The position numbers and the translations under genes are program-made. The notes under the pieces are model-generated. The model was not told the DNA's origin. It did not search any database and was given only the letters and a program-made list of their open reading frames with translations. Below, in pieces: positions 37,597-54,155 of a stretch of DNA of 64,000 bases (the first letter of the stretch is position 1; each line of letters starts with the position of its first letter). The DNA is from Saccharopolyspora gloriosae (GTDB taxonomy: Bacteria; Actinomycetota; Actinomycetes; Mycobacteriales; Pseudonocardiaceae), in the NCBI RefSeq assembly GCF_022828475.1, contig NZ_CP059557.1, forward strand, positions 5,627,470 through 5,691,469, read 5' to 3'.

Positions 37597-38940
37597 TCAG
37601 GCGCGGTCGGCGGTGAGGGCGTAGTCGGGGTGCGCGGCGGCTCGCGGGGTGTTGCGGTACCGGAGGACCGAGTCGCGGATGTCGCCCGCGCGGACCGCCC
37701 CGTTGGACAGCAACGAGGACATGATGCCGTGGGTGTGCTCGGTGCCGCCTTGGAAGTACACGCCGCCGTTGACGTCGCCGGTGGTGCGCACCCGGTAGTC
37801 GCGGTCCACCTCGACCTGCCCGTCGGCGTCGCGCAGGCATTCGTCCCAGGTGCGGCCGAGGAACCGGCCGGGGTCGCCGGGGCTGCATCCGGTGGCGTAG
37901 ACGAGCACGTCGGAGTCGAGCACCATGCGTTCGCCGGTGGGCAGGAACTCGACGGTGACCGCGACGCCGTCGGCGGTCGTTTCGACGTCGACGACGCGGG
38001 AGGCGTTGAGCATCCGCAGCCGCTCCTTGCCCTGCACCTTCTCCTGGTAGGCGCGGGCGTAGAGCTGTTCGATGAGTTCGAGGTCGACCACCGAGTAGTT
38101 CGTGTTGCGGTGGTAGTCCATGAGCATCTGCTTCACCCCGGAGGGCGAGCTGTAGAAGTGATCGACCGCGTCCGGGTCGAAGATGCGGTTCGCGAACGGG
38201 CTGTCGTCCGCGGGGGTGTGTCCGTAGCGGCTGAAGACCGAGCACACTTCCGCGTCGGGGAACGAGCGGTGCAGGTAGTCGGTGACCTCGGCGGCGCTCT
38301 GCCCGGCTCCGACGATGGTGAACCGGCGCGGATCGGTGCCGTCGAGCTCACCGATGCGGTGCATCAGTTCGAGGTTGTGCCACACGTGGTCGCCGAGTTC
38401 CGCGCCGGGCGGCAGGCTCGCTTCGAGCCCCACGGCGACGACGATGTTGCGCGTCAGGTGCGCGGTGACCTGGCCGGAGCCGTGCCGCACGAGCACCTCG
38501 AACACGTCCCCGTCCTGCACGGGCCGCACGTCGATGACTTCGGCGTCGTACTGCGCGAGGTGTTCGAGCCGGCTCGCGGCCCATTCCAGGTAGTCGTGGT
38601 ACTCGACGCGGGTGGGGAACATCGTCTTGTGGTTGATGAAGTCGACCAGCCGGCCCTTGTCCTGCAAGTACGACAGGAAGGAGAAGTCGCTGGCGGGCTC
38701 GCGCATCGTCACTAGGTCTTTGAGGAACGAGACCTGCATGGTGGTGCCCTCGATGAGCATTCCGCGGTGCCAGCCGAATCTCGGTTTGCGTTCCACGAAG
38801 CTCACGTCGAGCCGTTCGTACTCGCCGCAGCGGCGGTTGTGTTCCTCGACGGCTACGGCCAGCGCTAAGTTGGAGGGGCCGAAGCCGATGCCCAGGATGT
38901 CCTGGACATGGCCTTGCACGTGGGTCGGAGCCGCAGACAC
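37597..38940 (-). CDS. L-ornithine N5-monooxygenase (SidA/PvdA family)
   Basis: A 447-aa FAD/NADPH enzyme that hydroxylates the side-chain amine of ornithine (or lysine) to give the hydroxamate precursor of a siderophore. FAD site GIGFGPSNLALAVA (about 17-30), conserved FVERKPRFGWHRGMLIEGTTMQVSFLKDL, NADPH site VGAGQSAAEV (211-215 in GAGQS), and the C-terminal ATGCSPGDPG and GVYFQGGTEHTHGIMSSLLSN, all diagnostic. GTG 38940 is the start. It lies 63 bp after the ferric-siderophore reductase gene in the same direction and closes the siderophore locus; ornithine is favoured over lysine by family resemblance and the NRPS context. Confidence 0.94.
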   Translation of the reverse strand: MSAAPTHVQGHVQDILGIGFGPSNLALAVAVEEHNRRCGEYERLDVSFVERKPRFGWHRGMLIEGTTMQVSFLKDLVTMREPASDFSFLSYLQDKGRLVDFINHKTMFPTRVEYHDYLEWAASRLEHLAQYDAEVIDVRPVQDGDVFEVLVRHGSGQVTAHLTRNIVVAVGLEASLPPGAELGDHVWHNLELMHRIGELDGTDPRRFTIVGAGQSAAEVTDYLHRSFPDAEVCSVFSRYGHTPADDSPFANRIFDPDAVDHFYSSPSGVKQMLMDYHRNTNYSVVDLELIEQLYARAYQEKVQGKERLRMLNASRVVDVETTADGVAVTVEFLPTGERMVLDSDVLVYATGCSPGDPGRFLGRTWDECLRDADGQVEVDRDYRVRTTGDVNGGVYFQGGTEHTHGIMSSLLSNGAVRAGDIRDSVLRYRNTPRAAAHPDYALTADRA

Positions 38941-39003
38941 GGTTGTCCCTTCGCCGGTACCCGGTCGGTGTCGCGCTCGGGCAGGGTGGAATCCGCAGAC
39001 CGC

Positions 39004-39840
39004 TCAGTCGCGGTCGTGGTTGTATCGATCGTGGTAGTCGGTTTCGGCCATTCCGGCTTTCCAGTAGCCGATGGCCAGCACCGATCGGGCGTCGAATCCG
39101 CGGTCCTCCCGCAGATGGCGGCGGATGCCGCGGACGATCCCTGATTCACCGGAGACCCAGGCCGACACATCGTGTCCGTCGGCGGGGATGTCGAGGTCGC
39201 GGACCGCGTCGGAGAGCAGCGTGGAGCGTCCTGCGGGCACGCCGTCGCGGTGCAGCCAGGTCATCCGCATGTTCGGTGGGCATTCGATGTGCTGCTGGTC
39301 GCTGCTGCCCGCGACTTCCAGGAAGACCTGGCCGCGAGCGGTCACCGGCAGCTCCTCGATGATCGAGGCGATGCCGGGCATCGCGGTCTCGTCACCGACC
39401 AGCAGGTACCAGTCGGCTTCCCGGCAGGTCCGGCCGCCGGGTCCGAGCACGCCGAGGTAGTCGCCCGGTTCGGCTCCGCGCGCCCAGGACGCGGCGACGC
39501 CGTGATCTCCGTGCATGACGAAGTCGATGTCGAGTTCGCCGCGTCGTTCGTCGTAGCGGCGCACCGTGTAGGTGCGCATGGTGGGCCGTTCGTGCGCTTC
39601 GGGCCACACGTAGCGGCCTTCGTCGTTGAGGACGGGAAGCACCGGGCGATGCTGGCCTGGTTGCGGGACGAACACCTTCACGTTCGGCCCGCTGTGTTGC
39701 TCCCGGAACCCGACGAGTTCGTCCCCACCGAGGGTGATGCGCCGCATCGAAGGCGACAGCTCCGCAGTGCGGAGCACCTCCAGCGTGCGGGTCGGTGGAC
39801 GGCGGTGTTCGCTGCGTCGGGGTCGGTCCGCTGTCGTCAT
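39004..39840 (-). CDS. siderophore-interacting FAD protein (ferric-siderophore reductase)
   Basis: A 278-aa SIP/ViuB-type reductase that releases iron from the imported siderophore in the cytoplasm. The flavin motif RTYTV is at 89-93, followed by DIDFVMHGDHGVAASWA and GPGG, and the NAD(P)-side ends with VLAIGYWKAGMAE, the family hallmark. ATG 39840. An iron box lies 45 bp upstream (39885-39903), so transcription should rise in iron limitation, together with the monooxygenase downstream. Confidence 0.94.
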   Translation of the reverse strand: MTTADRPRRSEHRRPPTRTLEVLRTAELSPSMRRITLGGDELVGFREQHSGPNVKVFVPQPGQHRPVLPVLNDEGRYVWPEAHERPTMRTYTVRRYDERRGELDIDFVMHGDHGVAASWARGAEPGDYLGVLGPGGRTCREADWYLLVGDETAMPGIASIIEELPVTARGQVFLEVAGSSDQQHIECPPNMRMTWLHRDGVPAGRSTLLSDAVRDLDIPADGHDVSAWVSGESGIVRGIRRHLREDRGFDARSVLAIGYWKAGMAETDYHDRYNHDRD

Positions 39841-39884
39841 CGGCCCTGGCGTTCCTTCCTCACTGTCTCCAGAACGATCACTGG

Positions 39885-39903
39885 AATTAAGGCTAGCCTA
39901 ACC
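39885..39903 (-). promoter_or_regulatory. iron box (IdeR/DmdR-type) before the reductase gene
   Basis: TTAAGGCTAGCCTAACCAT matches the actinobacterial iron-box consensus TTAGGTTAGGCTAACCTAA at most positions, including the central GGCTA...CCTAACC. It is in the promoter position of the minus-strand reductase-monooxygenase pair. Confidence 0.8.
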
Positions 39904-39974
39904 ATAGAACGCCGGGATGTCTTCCCCACGGTGGGCCAGATCTCGCCCGGAAACTCCGTCGAGCGGCCGTGCCG

Positions 39975-41396
39975 TCAGCTCCGCGCGGCCGGGACCGCCC
40001 CGGTTCCACTGCCCTCGTCCGCGCCCTTACCGGCATCGGCGCGCAGTGCGGCAGGATTCTTGATTCTCAGCGCCACCAACACACCGAGCAACGCGAATCC
40101 GGCGGAGACGAGCATCGCCACGTGGTACACGCCGAGCGAGCCGGAAGCTCCCGCTCCGCCGATGGCGAGCACTCCCGCCGTGACGGCCACGCCGAGCGCG
40201 GAACCGACCTGGCGCTGCACGTTGAACAGGGTGGACGCGCCACCGGTGGCGGTGGCGCTGATCGTCGCGAACGCCACGACCTGCAATTCGATCGAGGCGG
40301 CCCCGACGAAGAATCCGGAGGCGAACTGCACCGCGCCCGCCGACAGCGGGCCGGTCACGAGGTTCATCGCAGCGAACGAGGCGGCGGCGCCGAGCATCGA
40401 CAACGCGATCAGCAGCCGCGGTCCCAATCTCGGATGCGCCCAGGTCACCGCCTGCGAGGCCACCATCAGCCCGACGGCCTTCGGCAGCGTCACCAGGCCC
40501 GTTTCCCACGGCGACGCGCCCATGCCGGTCTGGTACATCAGCGTGAATCCGTAGAGCGTCCCGAGGAATCCGGCCACGCACGTCGCCAAGATGAGGCTGG
40601 CCCGCCGGAACGAGGCGTCACCGAACAACCGCACGTCCAGCATCGGCTGCCGGGATCGCAGCTGGGACACGACGAGCGCGATGAGGCAGCCCAGGCCCGC
40701 CACCCCGGCCACGTAGAAGTGCGGAGAGTCCGGCCCGCGCATGGACACCGCGTCCAGCGCGTACATCAGCAGGCCCAGGCCCGGCGCGGCCAGCGCGAAT
40801 CCGAGCAGGTCGAACCGCTTGTGCACGGACTCGACGTGTTCGCGCAGCCGCAGCGCGCCGTAGACCAGCGCCAGCACCCCGAACGGCACGTTCACGAAGA
40901 AGCCCCACCGCCAGGTGAGCTGTTCGACGAACAACCCGCCGAGCACCGGGCCGAGCGCGGGCGCGACCGCGGTCGGGATCACCAGCACCCGGGAGAGCTT
41001 GATCCGTTCCTGCGGCGGGTAGGCGCGGAACAGCATGGTCAGCGCCACCGGGCTCAGCACACCACCGCCCGCGCCCTGCACCACTCTGGCCAGGGTGAGC
41101 TGCGTCAGGTCCTGCGCAGCCCCGCACATCGCCGAGGCCAGGACGAACGAGCCGAACGCGGTCAGGAAGACCTTCTTGGTGCCGAACCTGTCGCCCAGCC
41201 AGCCCGAGACGGGGATGCACACCGCGAGGCTGACCAGGTAGCCGATGTTGATGGCGCTGGTCGCGCTCGGCGGCACCCCGAACTCGGCGCCGATGGCCGG
41301 CAGCGCCACGTTGACGATGGTGGCGTCCATGCCGTTCATGAACATCGCGGCGACGTAGACGATGCAGACCGCGACTCTGGGGTCGTTCACACGCAC
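39975..41396 (-). CDS. MFS transporter, DHA2 (EmrB/QacA) type, probable siderophore exporter
   Basis: A 473-aa, 14-helix drug:H+ antiporter-family permease: MFMNGMDATIVNVALPAIGAEF (motif D1), the motif A loop GWLGDRFGTKKVFL, and motif C LGPVLGGLFVEQLTWRWGFFVNVP. Its place between mbtH and the reductase suggests export of the finished siderophore. GTG 41396 or GTG 41390 is the likely start; the frame extending to 41507 runs into an intergenic repeat relic. No siderophore ABC importer is present in the window. Confidence 0.9.
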   Translation of the reverse strand: MRVNDPRVAVCIVYVAAMFMNGMDATIVNVALPAIGAEFGVPPSATSAINIGYLVSLAVCIPVSGWLGDRFGTKKVFLTAFGSFVLASAMCGAAQDLTQLTLARVVQGAGGGVLSPVALTMLFRAYPPQERIKLSRVLVIPTAVAPALGPVLGGLFVEQLTWRWGFFVNVPFGVLALVYGALRLREHVESVHKRFDLLGFALAAPGLGLLMYALDAVSMRGPDSPHFYVAGVAGLGCLIALVVSQLRSRQPMLDVRLFGDASFRRASLILATCVAGFLGTLYGFTLMYQTGMGASPWETGLVTLPKAVGLMVASQAVTWAHPRLGPRLLIALSMLGAAASFAAMNLVTGPLSAGAVQFASGFFVGAASIELQVVAFATISATATGGASTLFNVQRQVGSALGVAVTAGVLAIGGAGASGSLGVYHVAMLVSAGFALLGVLVALRIKNPAALRADAGKGADEGSGTGAVPAARS

Positions 41397-41524
41397 TGTT
41401 GGTTCCCGACTTAGGAGTTCTTGCAGAACTGTCTCGGTCGTTGTCTTGTCAGCAACGGAGCGGACGAGCAGCGGCCCCGAGCGAAACGACCACCGGCGGG
41501 TCCTCAACGGCGTCCTCGAGGACG

Positions 41525-41617
41525 GCAGCCCGGACCCGGATTTCGCTGCGCGGGGAGCTACAGGAGAGATCGACCCCGCAGCGAGGAAGCCGCTGAGGTT
41601 CCGCTACCCGACCACTC
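41525..41617 (-). repeat. diverged copy of the stop-codon-anchored hairpin element (copy 3)
   Basis: Reading on the minus strand, 14 bp after the mbtH stop, is the motif GGGTAGCGGAACCTCAG (one base different from the other copies), then an inverted repeat with arms TCGCTGCGGGG (about 41566-41577) and CCCCGCGCAGCGA (about 41550-41538). It lacks the inner CTTTTTCCC arms and the tandem array of copies 1 and 2. It separates mbtH from the MFS gene. Confidence 0.65.
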
Positions 41618-41629
41618 GGCAAGGAGTTC

Positions 41630-41823
41630 TTACGCGCCGTTGCGGACTGGACGGATGTCCGTCCAGTTCACCTCGATGTGGTCCAGGCAGGACCGTCTGT
41701 CCGCGGGGCCGTGCGCGATCGTCCAGCCATCGGGCACCTTGATCCGTTCCGGCCACAGCGAGAACTGGTCCTCGTCGTTGACCAGGGCGTAGAACGAACC
41801 GTCGGGGTCGTCGAACGGATTGC

Positions 41824-41827
<4 letters not shown>
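41630..41827 (-). CDS. mbtH: MbtH-like protein
   Basis: A 65-aa NRPS accessory protein that binds and activates adenylation domains. The signature is complete: [24 protein letters not shown]...[30 protein letters not shown], with the invariant S/L-W-P and the two conserved Trp. ATG 41827 overlaps the NRPS stop (ATGA), so it is translated together with the synthetase. Confidence 0.97.
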
Positions 41828-48933
<7,106 letters not shown>

Positions 48934-48959
48934 CGTTCTCCCCCACGGGACACGGACAA

Positions 48960-48978
48960 AGTAAGGCTAACCTTATTT
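48960..48978 (-). promoter_or_regulatory. iron box before the NRPS gene
   Basis: AGTAAGGCTAACCTTATTT, with the near-perfect core TAAGGCTAACCTTA (48962-48975), lies 27 bp upstream of the NRPS start. IdeR/DmdR would repress NRPS-mbtH, and perhaps the genes beyond, when iron is plentiful. Confidence 0.85.
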
Positions 48979-49105
48979 CACCCGCAGCCCGGTGACCAGA
49001 ACCCCCACCGCGTGCGTTACCTCTCAGCCCCACCACCGCCGCTCACCGGCAACCTCCCCCACCCCGAGCGCCGCCCCCACCCGGCCGGCGGCACCGACGC
49101 AACGG

Positions 49106-49436
49106 AGTGAACGGACCGTTCGTCCAACGGGATTGGGCAAACGGTCCGCTCACTCCCACCGTCCTCCGCACCGACACCGGTACCCCGCCGATACTGCGAG
49201 CTCAAGTGAACGGACCGTTCGTCCAACCAGCTTGGGCAAACGGTCCGCTCACTCCGGCAGCACGGGCTCGGCTCGATGAGTGAACGGACTGTTCGTCCAA
49301 CGGGATTGGGTAAACGGTCCGCTCACTCCGAAAGCCTTGCGCGTCGGCGCCGGATCCGTGGGTTTCAGCTGGCGGTCGCTGAGGAAGAGTGAACGGACCG
49401 TTCGTCCAGTGAGATGGGACGAACGGTCCGTTCACT
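49106..49436. repeat. cluster of four 49-bp palindromes between NRPS and GNAT genes
   Basis: Elements at 49106-49154, 49205-49253, 49279-49327 and 49388-49436 in a 525-bp gap with no gene. The last is 21 bp beyond the GNAT stop. Three copies share a variant right arm GGGCAAACGGTCCGCTCACT (the third GGGTAAACGG), so they look like local duplicates; the fourth has the standard CGAACGGTCCGTTCACT. Confidence 0.95.
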
Positions 49437-49457
49437 CCGAAAGAATCGCGCCGCCGG

Positions 49458-50774
49458 TCAGCGGGTGTGGACCATGAGGGCGGAGTTCTTGCCGGGCAGG
49501 CCCACCTCGCGAGACCGGTCGAAGCCGGCCTTCCCGAACGCCGCCACCGAAGCTCCATTGTGGACATTGGGTTCGGCGACGACGCGCACACACTCCGGGT
49601 CCGCAGCGAGCAGGCCGCGAGCAACCGCGTTCAGCAGGGACGAACCGAGACCGCGGCCGATGGCGTCCTTCTCCCCGATCGCGATGTGCACGCCGAGATC
49701 CCGCGGGTGCAGCGGGTAGCAGGCGGCGAGCTTGTCTCGGACCACCCGGTACAGCTCCACGTACGCGACCTCGCGGCCGTCGCGACTCACGATGCACGGC
49801 ACCGAATGCTCGCCGCCGAGCTGCGAGCTCAGTTCGTCCCGCCAACGCTGCAACGACCACGCCTGGTTCCAGTTGACCGCGACGTGATCCTCGTTCATCC
49901 AGCGGTGCACGAGCGCGGCGTCCTCCGACTCCAGCGCGACCGGCCGCAACGACCAACCCTCGTCCAACACCGGAACCGGAACCCCGGGCACCCCGTCCGC
50001 CGACACTTCGCGCAGCGGGTTCGACACCTCGTAGCGCACCGGCGCCACCGCCACCTTGCCCTCGGCCAAGTAGCGCAGACCCGACCCGTTGAGCACCGCC
50101 AGATCCGTCAAGGTGGCGCTGTTCAGCCAATGCCGCACCACCCGCTCAGTGTCCGGGTAGGTCTCGGCGAGCGCGGCCAGGTCGTGCGCCAGTGCCGTCA
50201 ACAGCTCCGACTCGTCCGCCACGCCGCGCAGCCCGAACCGGCCGATGACGGCCAGCGAACGGCGGGTCAGCAACCGTGCCGTCACCTCGTCCAAGTCGGC
50301 ACGGCCATCGAGGTTGCGCAGCGCGGGCGTCACGGTGCTCTCGATGTGCGAAGCGAGCCACCGCCGCGCTTCGTCCTGCGACGACACGCCTTGCCCGAGC
50401 ACATCGACATCGTCGTTGCCCGCCAGCGGATCGACCGCGCCGGTGCGCACCGCGTGCAGCAGCCAGTCGAGCAGCGTTCCCGCCCCTTCAGAGTTGATCG
50501 GGGCGTCAGCGGTGGCCCGGCCGCGCGCATCCGCCGAGCAGGCCGCGGCCAGCAGCGCGGAGTCCGCGACGGCACCGGAATCGGCCACCCGGATCGGGCC
50601 GAAACCGTGCGCGCCCGTCGGTGAGCGGTAGGTGACTTCGGTGGTGAACCGGAGCGGTCCGACCGTCACCTTCAACGGTCCCGGCGCGACCGGCGTGTGC
50701 GTCTCCGCCAGCCACCTTCGCAACAGCACCGCGGCCCGCGGATCCGCCTGCACGTTCTCGGTCACACCTGCCAC
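49458..50774 (-). CDS. GNAT acetyltransferase with long N-terminal domain, probable hydroxyornithine acylation
   Basis: 438 aa. The C-terminal 190 residues are an IucB/MbtK-like siderophore acetyltransferase: WSLRPVALESEDAALVHRWMNEDHVAVNW, VAYVELYRVVRD, HPRDLGVHIAIGEKDAIGRGLGSSLL (acetyl-CoA loop GRGLG). About 240 N-terminal residues (for example TEVTYRSPTGAHGFGPI) have no domain I can name; they vaguely resemble parts of IucA/IucC-type synthetases. It probably N5-acylates hydroxyornithine before the NRPS uses it. GTG 50774. A candidate iron box (50796-50814) sits just upstream, placing it in the iron regulon with the locus. Confidence 0.8.
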   Translation of the reverse strand: MAGVTENVQADPRAAVLLRRWLAETHTPVAPGPLKVTVGPLRFTTEVTYRSPTGAHGFGPIRVADSGAVADSALLAAACSADARGRATADAPINSEGAGTLLDWLLHAVRTGAVDPLAGNDDVDVLGQGVSSQDEARRWLASHIESTVTPALRNLDGRADLDEVTARLLTRRSLAVIGRFGLRGVADESELLTALAHDLAALAETYPDTERVVRHWLNSATLTDLAVLNGSGLRYLAEGKVAVAPVRYEVSNPLREVSADGVPGVPVPVLDEGWSLRPVALESEDAALVHRWMNEDHVAVNWNQAWSLQRWRDELSSQLGGEHSVPCIVSRDGREVAYVELYRVVRDKLAACYPLHPRDLGVHIAIGEKDAIGRGLGSSLLNAVARGLLAADPECVRVVAEPNVHNGASVAAFGKAGFDRSREVGLPGKNSALMVHTR

Positions 50775-50795
50775 ACGTCACCCCTTCACGCCGAG

Positions 50796-50814
50796 TTGGG
50801 AAAGCCGACCCTAA
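50796..50814 (-). promoter_or_regulatory. weak iron box before the GNAT gene
   Basis: On the minus strand TTAGGGTCGGCTTTCCCAA agrees with the iron-box consensus at 14 of 19 positions, 22 bp upstream of the GNAT start. Confidence 0.6.
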
Positions 50815-50884
50815 CTCAGCCGACAGGGTGGCGAACCCCTGTCGCCCGGTGCCCCGCGTCACCTCACCGTCACCGCGCTTGGTG

Positions 50885-51038
50885 AGTGAACGGACCGTTC
50901 GCCCAATCCCGTGGGACGAACGGTCCGTTCACTCCACCCGAGCTCCTCGGCCGGGTGGTGGCGCCGTCAGCTGCGGGGATCCGGGGGCGAGTGAACGGAC
51001 CGTTGGTCCAAGCGGATTGGGCGAACGGTCCGTTCACT
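50885..51038. repeat. two 49-bp palindromes after the ABC ATPase gene
   Basis: Elements at 50885-50933 and 50990-51038 (the latter with GTTGGTCC in the left arm). The second ends 34 bp past the stop of the minus-strand ATPase gene. There is no gene in the 298-bp gap. Confidence 0.95.
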
Positions 51039-51072
51039 TCGTCACGTCGTCGCGGCGCCGAGCGTGGCGGGG

Positions 51073-51840
51073 TCAGAGGACGCGGGTGAGGAATTCTCGG
51101 GTTCGGGGTTCGCGGGGTGCGAGCAGGACCTCGGCGGGCGGGCCGACTTCGACGACTCGGCCGTCGTCGAGGAACACCACGGAATCCGCGACCTCCCTGG
51201 CGAAGTCGATCTCGTGCGTCACCACGACCATGGTGAGCCCGCCGTGCGCGAGGTCCTTCATCACCGCCAGGACCTCCCCCACCAGTTGCGGGTCGAGCGC
51301 ACTGGTCGGCTCGTCGAACAGCAGCACCTTCGGCTCCATGGCCAGCGCCCGCGCGATCGCCACTCGCTGCTGCTGACCGCCGGAGAGCCGACGCGGATAC
51401 GACTCGGCGTGCTCGGCAAGGCCCACCTTGCGCAACGCCTCCCGCGCCCGCACCTCGGCGTCCTTTTTGGACAGTCGACGTACGCCGAGCAGCGCTTCCA
51501 TCACGTTGCGCAGCGCGGTCATATGCCCGAACAGGTGGAACCCCTGGAAGACCATGCCGATCTCGGCGCGCTGCCGGGAGATCACCCGATCCGGCAGCTC
51601 GTAGAGCCTGCCGCCGGACTCCCGGTAGCCGACCAGCGCGCCGCCGACCTCGACCCGCCCGGCGTCGACCTTCTCCAGGTGGTTGATGCAGCGCAGCAGG
51701 GTGCTCTTGCCGGAACCGGAGGGACCGATGACGCAGGTGACCGAGCCCTCGCCGACGGCGAGATCGACCCCGCGCAGCACCTGCACCGCTCCGAAGCTCT
51801 TGCGCGCTCCGCGCACCTCGACCATCGCTGACAAGATCAT
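51073..51840 (-). CDS. polar amino acid ABC transporter ATPase (GlnQ-like)
   Basis: 255 aa. Walker [18 protein letters not shown]-loop [18 protein letters not shown], signature [17 protein letters not shown], Walker [17 protein letters not shown] and H-loop [15 protein letters not shown], which is the GlnQ/HisP-type polar amino acid set. ATG 51840 overlaps the permease stop (ATGA), so it is coupled to it; ATG 51825 is an alternative. It energises uptake with the adjacent permease and the divergent binding protein. Confidence 0.95.
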   Translation of the reverse strand: MILSAMVEVRGARKSFGAVQVLRGVDLAVGEGSVTCVIGPSGSGKSTLLRCINHLEKVDAGRVEVGGALVGYRESGGRLYELPDRVISRQRAEIGMVFQGFHLFGHMTALRNVMEALLGVRRLSKKDAEVRAREALRKVGLAEHAESYPRRLSGGQQQRVAIARALAMEPKVLLFDEPTSALDPQLVGEVLAVMKDLAHGGLTMVVVTHEIDFAREVADSVVFLDDGRVVEVGPPAEVLLAPREPRTREFLTRVL

Positions 51841-52748
51841 CGACCTCCGGTCGTCGCGCTGCGGAATCGCTGCCACGGCGTCGGCACCGATTCCCGTTGC
51901 GCACCACGGGAATAGTGCCGCTCGACGTAGAACTGGCCGATCGTCAGCAGGCTTGTGACGATCAAGTACCAGACCGTCGCCACCAGCAGCAGCGGAATCA
52001 CCAGGTAGTTGCGGTTGTAGATCAGCTGCACCGAGTACAGCAGGTCGTGCACCGCGATCACGCTGACGATCGAGGTGCCCTTCAACGTGCCGATCAGCAT
52101 GTTCGCCGCGGGCGGCACGATCGCGCGCATCGCCTGCGGCAGCACGATCCGCCGGAGGATGCGGGTGCGGGTCATCCCGAGCGCCTGCGCCGACTCGGAC
52201 TGGCCGGCGTCGACCGACAGGATCCCGCCGCGCACCACCTCCGCCGCGTAGGCGGCTTCGTGCAGCACCAGGCCGATCACCGCCGTGGTGACACCGCCGA
52301 GCAGATCGACGGTGGGCGCCGAGAACTCCCCGAATCCGATCACCGGGTACAGCGCGCCGATGTTGAACCAGAACAGCAGCTGGACGAGCACCGGGACGGA
52401 CCGGAAGAACCAGATGTATCCCCAGCTCACCCCGGCCAGCACCGGGTTGCCGGACAGCCGCATGACCGCCAGCACGGTGCCGAGGGCGAATCCGAGCACC
52501 ATCGTCACCGCGGTCAGCCACAACGTCAGCCACAGCCCGTGCAACACGGCGGGCGTGCCGAAGTAGGCGGCGACGACGCTCCACTGGAAGTTCGGGTTGG
52601 TCGCGATCGAGAACACGGCGACGCCCAGCACCGACAGCACCAGCACCGCCGCGACCCAGCGGAACGGGCGGCGCAGCGGGACGACCTCCGGGGCCGTGTC
52701 CTCCGCCGCGACCTGTGCGGCGTCCGGTACGGCTTGCAGATGAGACAT
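51837..52748 (-). CDS. polar amino acid ABC transporter permease (HisM/GlnP type)
   Basis: 303 aa. After a 40-residue cytoplasmic N-terminus, it has five or six membrane helices and the EAA loop [34 protein letters not shown] that contacts the ATPase. ATG 52748 (GGGAGAA upstream) is preferred to 52787. First gene of a permease-ATPase operon; as a single permease it presumably works as a homodimer. The substrate is not evident. Confidence 0.93.
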   Translation of the reverse strand: MSHLQAVPDAAQVAAEDTAPEVVPLRRPFRWVAAVLVLSVLGVAVFSIATNPNFQWSVVAAYFGTPAVLHGLWLTLWLTAVTMVLGFALGTVLAVMRLSGNPVLAGVSWGYIWFFRSVPVLVQLLFWFNIGALYPVIGFGEFSAPTVDLLGGVTTAVIGLVLHEAAYAAEVVRGGILSVDAGQSESAQALGMTRTRILRRIVLPQAMRAIVPPAANMLIGTLKGTSIVSVIAVHDLLYSVQLIYNRNYLVIPLLLVATVWYLIVTSLLTIGQFYVERHYSRGAQRESVPTPWQRFRSATTGGR

Positions 52749-53077
52749 GTTCTCCCGCCTGTGCAAGGGAATCGGGAACTCGAACATCCATCGCCGCGTG
52801 GAGATCCGTCAAGCGAACACCTCGGCCGTCCCACCCTGTGGCCACCGTTGACGTCCCCGGTGAATCCGGCGAAGCTCGCGGACGTGCCGCCCCGGACGCG
52901 CTTGGTCACGCGCACCTACATCGATCTCGGCCTGGTGTGGTCGGCCTCCTGTCGCCGCCACCGCTGGCCCCGAGACGATCCCGACCATTCGCCGAGCCGC
53001 ACGACTCCGGTGCTCCCCGTTCAACGCCCGACCGGTAGCGGGCATCAGCCCCGATGCGGCCCGGGAAAGGAAGCACG
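52749..53077. other. divergent intergenic region, no gene seen
   Basis: 329 bp between the ABC permease (minus) and its binding protein (plus). It must hold both promoters. I find no riboswitch, clear palindrome or family repeat; only the ribosome-binding sites at either end (GGGAGAA, AAAGGAAG). Confidence 0.6.
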
Positions 53078-54019
53078 ATGCGCAGTTCCTCCTCCCCCGG
53101 CTCGAAGCAGAATTGGCGTGCCGCGACCGCGTTCGCACTAGTGCTGGGCACGACGCTGCTCGCCGCCTGCGGCCCGGTTCCCGACACGTCGGTCGCGCCG
53201 GGGCTCGACGCGCGCGCCGACGTCGTCTCCGGGATTCAGCGAAGCGACGCCGCGGCGACCCTGCTGCCCGCTTCGGTCCGGGACGTCGGTGCGCTGCGCG
53301 TCGGCCGCTCGATCGGTTCGCCACCGGCCGGGTTCTACCTCGAGGACAACCGCACGGCCGTAGGCCTCGACGTCGACATCACCGAAGCGGTCGCCCGCAA
53401 GCTGGGGCTCCGCGTCGAAGCGGAAGAGGCCGCGTTCGAGACCATTCTTCCCGCACTGGGCAGCGGGAAGTACGACGCGGGCACCGGGAACTTCGGCGTC
53501 ACCGAGGAGCGCAAGAAGACCATCGACTTCGCCACTTACATCCAGGACGGGCAGGGCTTCGCGGTCCGCAAGGGCGACGCCGGAGGACCGATCACCGACG
53601 TGACCCAGTTGTGCGGGCGCACCGTCGGCACCTCCAAGGGCACCACTTTCGAAGCCACCCTCAACGCGCAGGTCCACCGGTGCGCCGAGATCGGCGAGCC
53701 CGCCTACCAGGTGCAGGTGTTCTCGGAGAGCAGCACGCTGTATTCGGCGCTGAGCCAGCACAAGATCGACGCGATCATGAGCACCATCAACGGCCTGCGT
53801 TACGCGTCGACGCAGCAGCCTGCGGTGGAGCTGCGCAATGAGTTCCGCAGGCTCGACGTCGGTTTCGCCTTGGCGAAGGGCTCGCCGCTGGCTCCGGCAT
53901 TGCAGGCCGCGGTGAACGAGCTGATCCGAGACGGCGACTACGAGCGCATCTTGAACAAGTGGGGCGTGGCCGCTTCGGCGATCCCCGAATCACAGGTCAG
54001 TCCGGCGGAGATCCACTAA
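53078..54019 (+). CDS. amino acid ABC transporter substrate-binding lipoprotein
   Basis: 313 aa, family-3 solute-binding protein anchored by a lipobox LLAAC (Cys31) after a short twin-positive signal peptide. The domain begins VGRSIGSPPAGFYLEDNRTAVGLDVDITEAVARKLGLRVE and continues with the typical KKTIDFATYIQDG and QLCGRTVGTSKGTTFE. ATG 53078 has AAAGGAAG upstream; ATG 53054 is less likely. It is divergent from the permease-ATPase pair and completes one transporter. Confidence 0.93.
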   Translation: MRSSSSPGSKQNWRAATAFALVLGTTLLAACGPVPDTSVAPGLDARADVVSGIQRSDAAATLLPASVRDVGALRVGRSIGSPPAGFYLEDNRTAVGLDVDITEAVARKLGLRVEAEEAAFETILPALGSGKYDAGTGNFGVTEERKKTIDFATYIQDGQGFAVRKGDAGGPITDVTQLCGRTVGTSKGTTFEATLNAQVHRCAEIGEPAYQVQVFSESSTLYSALSQHKIDAIMSTINGLRYASTQQPAVELRNEFRRLDVGFALAKGSPLAPALQAAVNELIRDGDYERILNKWGVAASAIPESQVSPAEIH

Positions 54020-54155
54020 GGACCGTCGGCTCGGCCGGTCCCGCCGATCACTACCTGATCAGGTGGTATCGGCCCGTCTCCACCGCGCGCGGGGTCCGGA
54101 TCAGACCTACTCTCCTCGGCGAGTCGACCCTCGCCTGTGGAGAGGAGTGTCCAAC

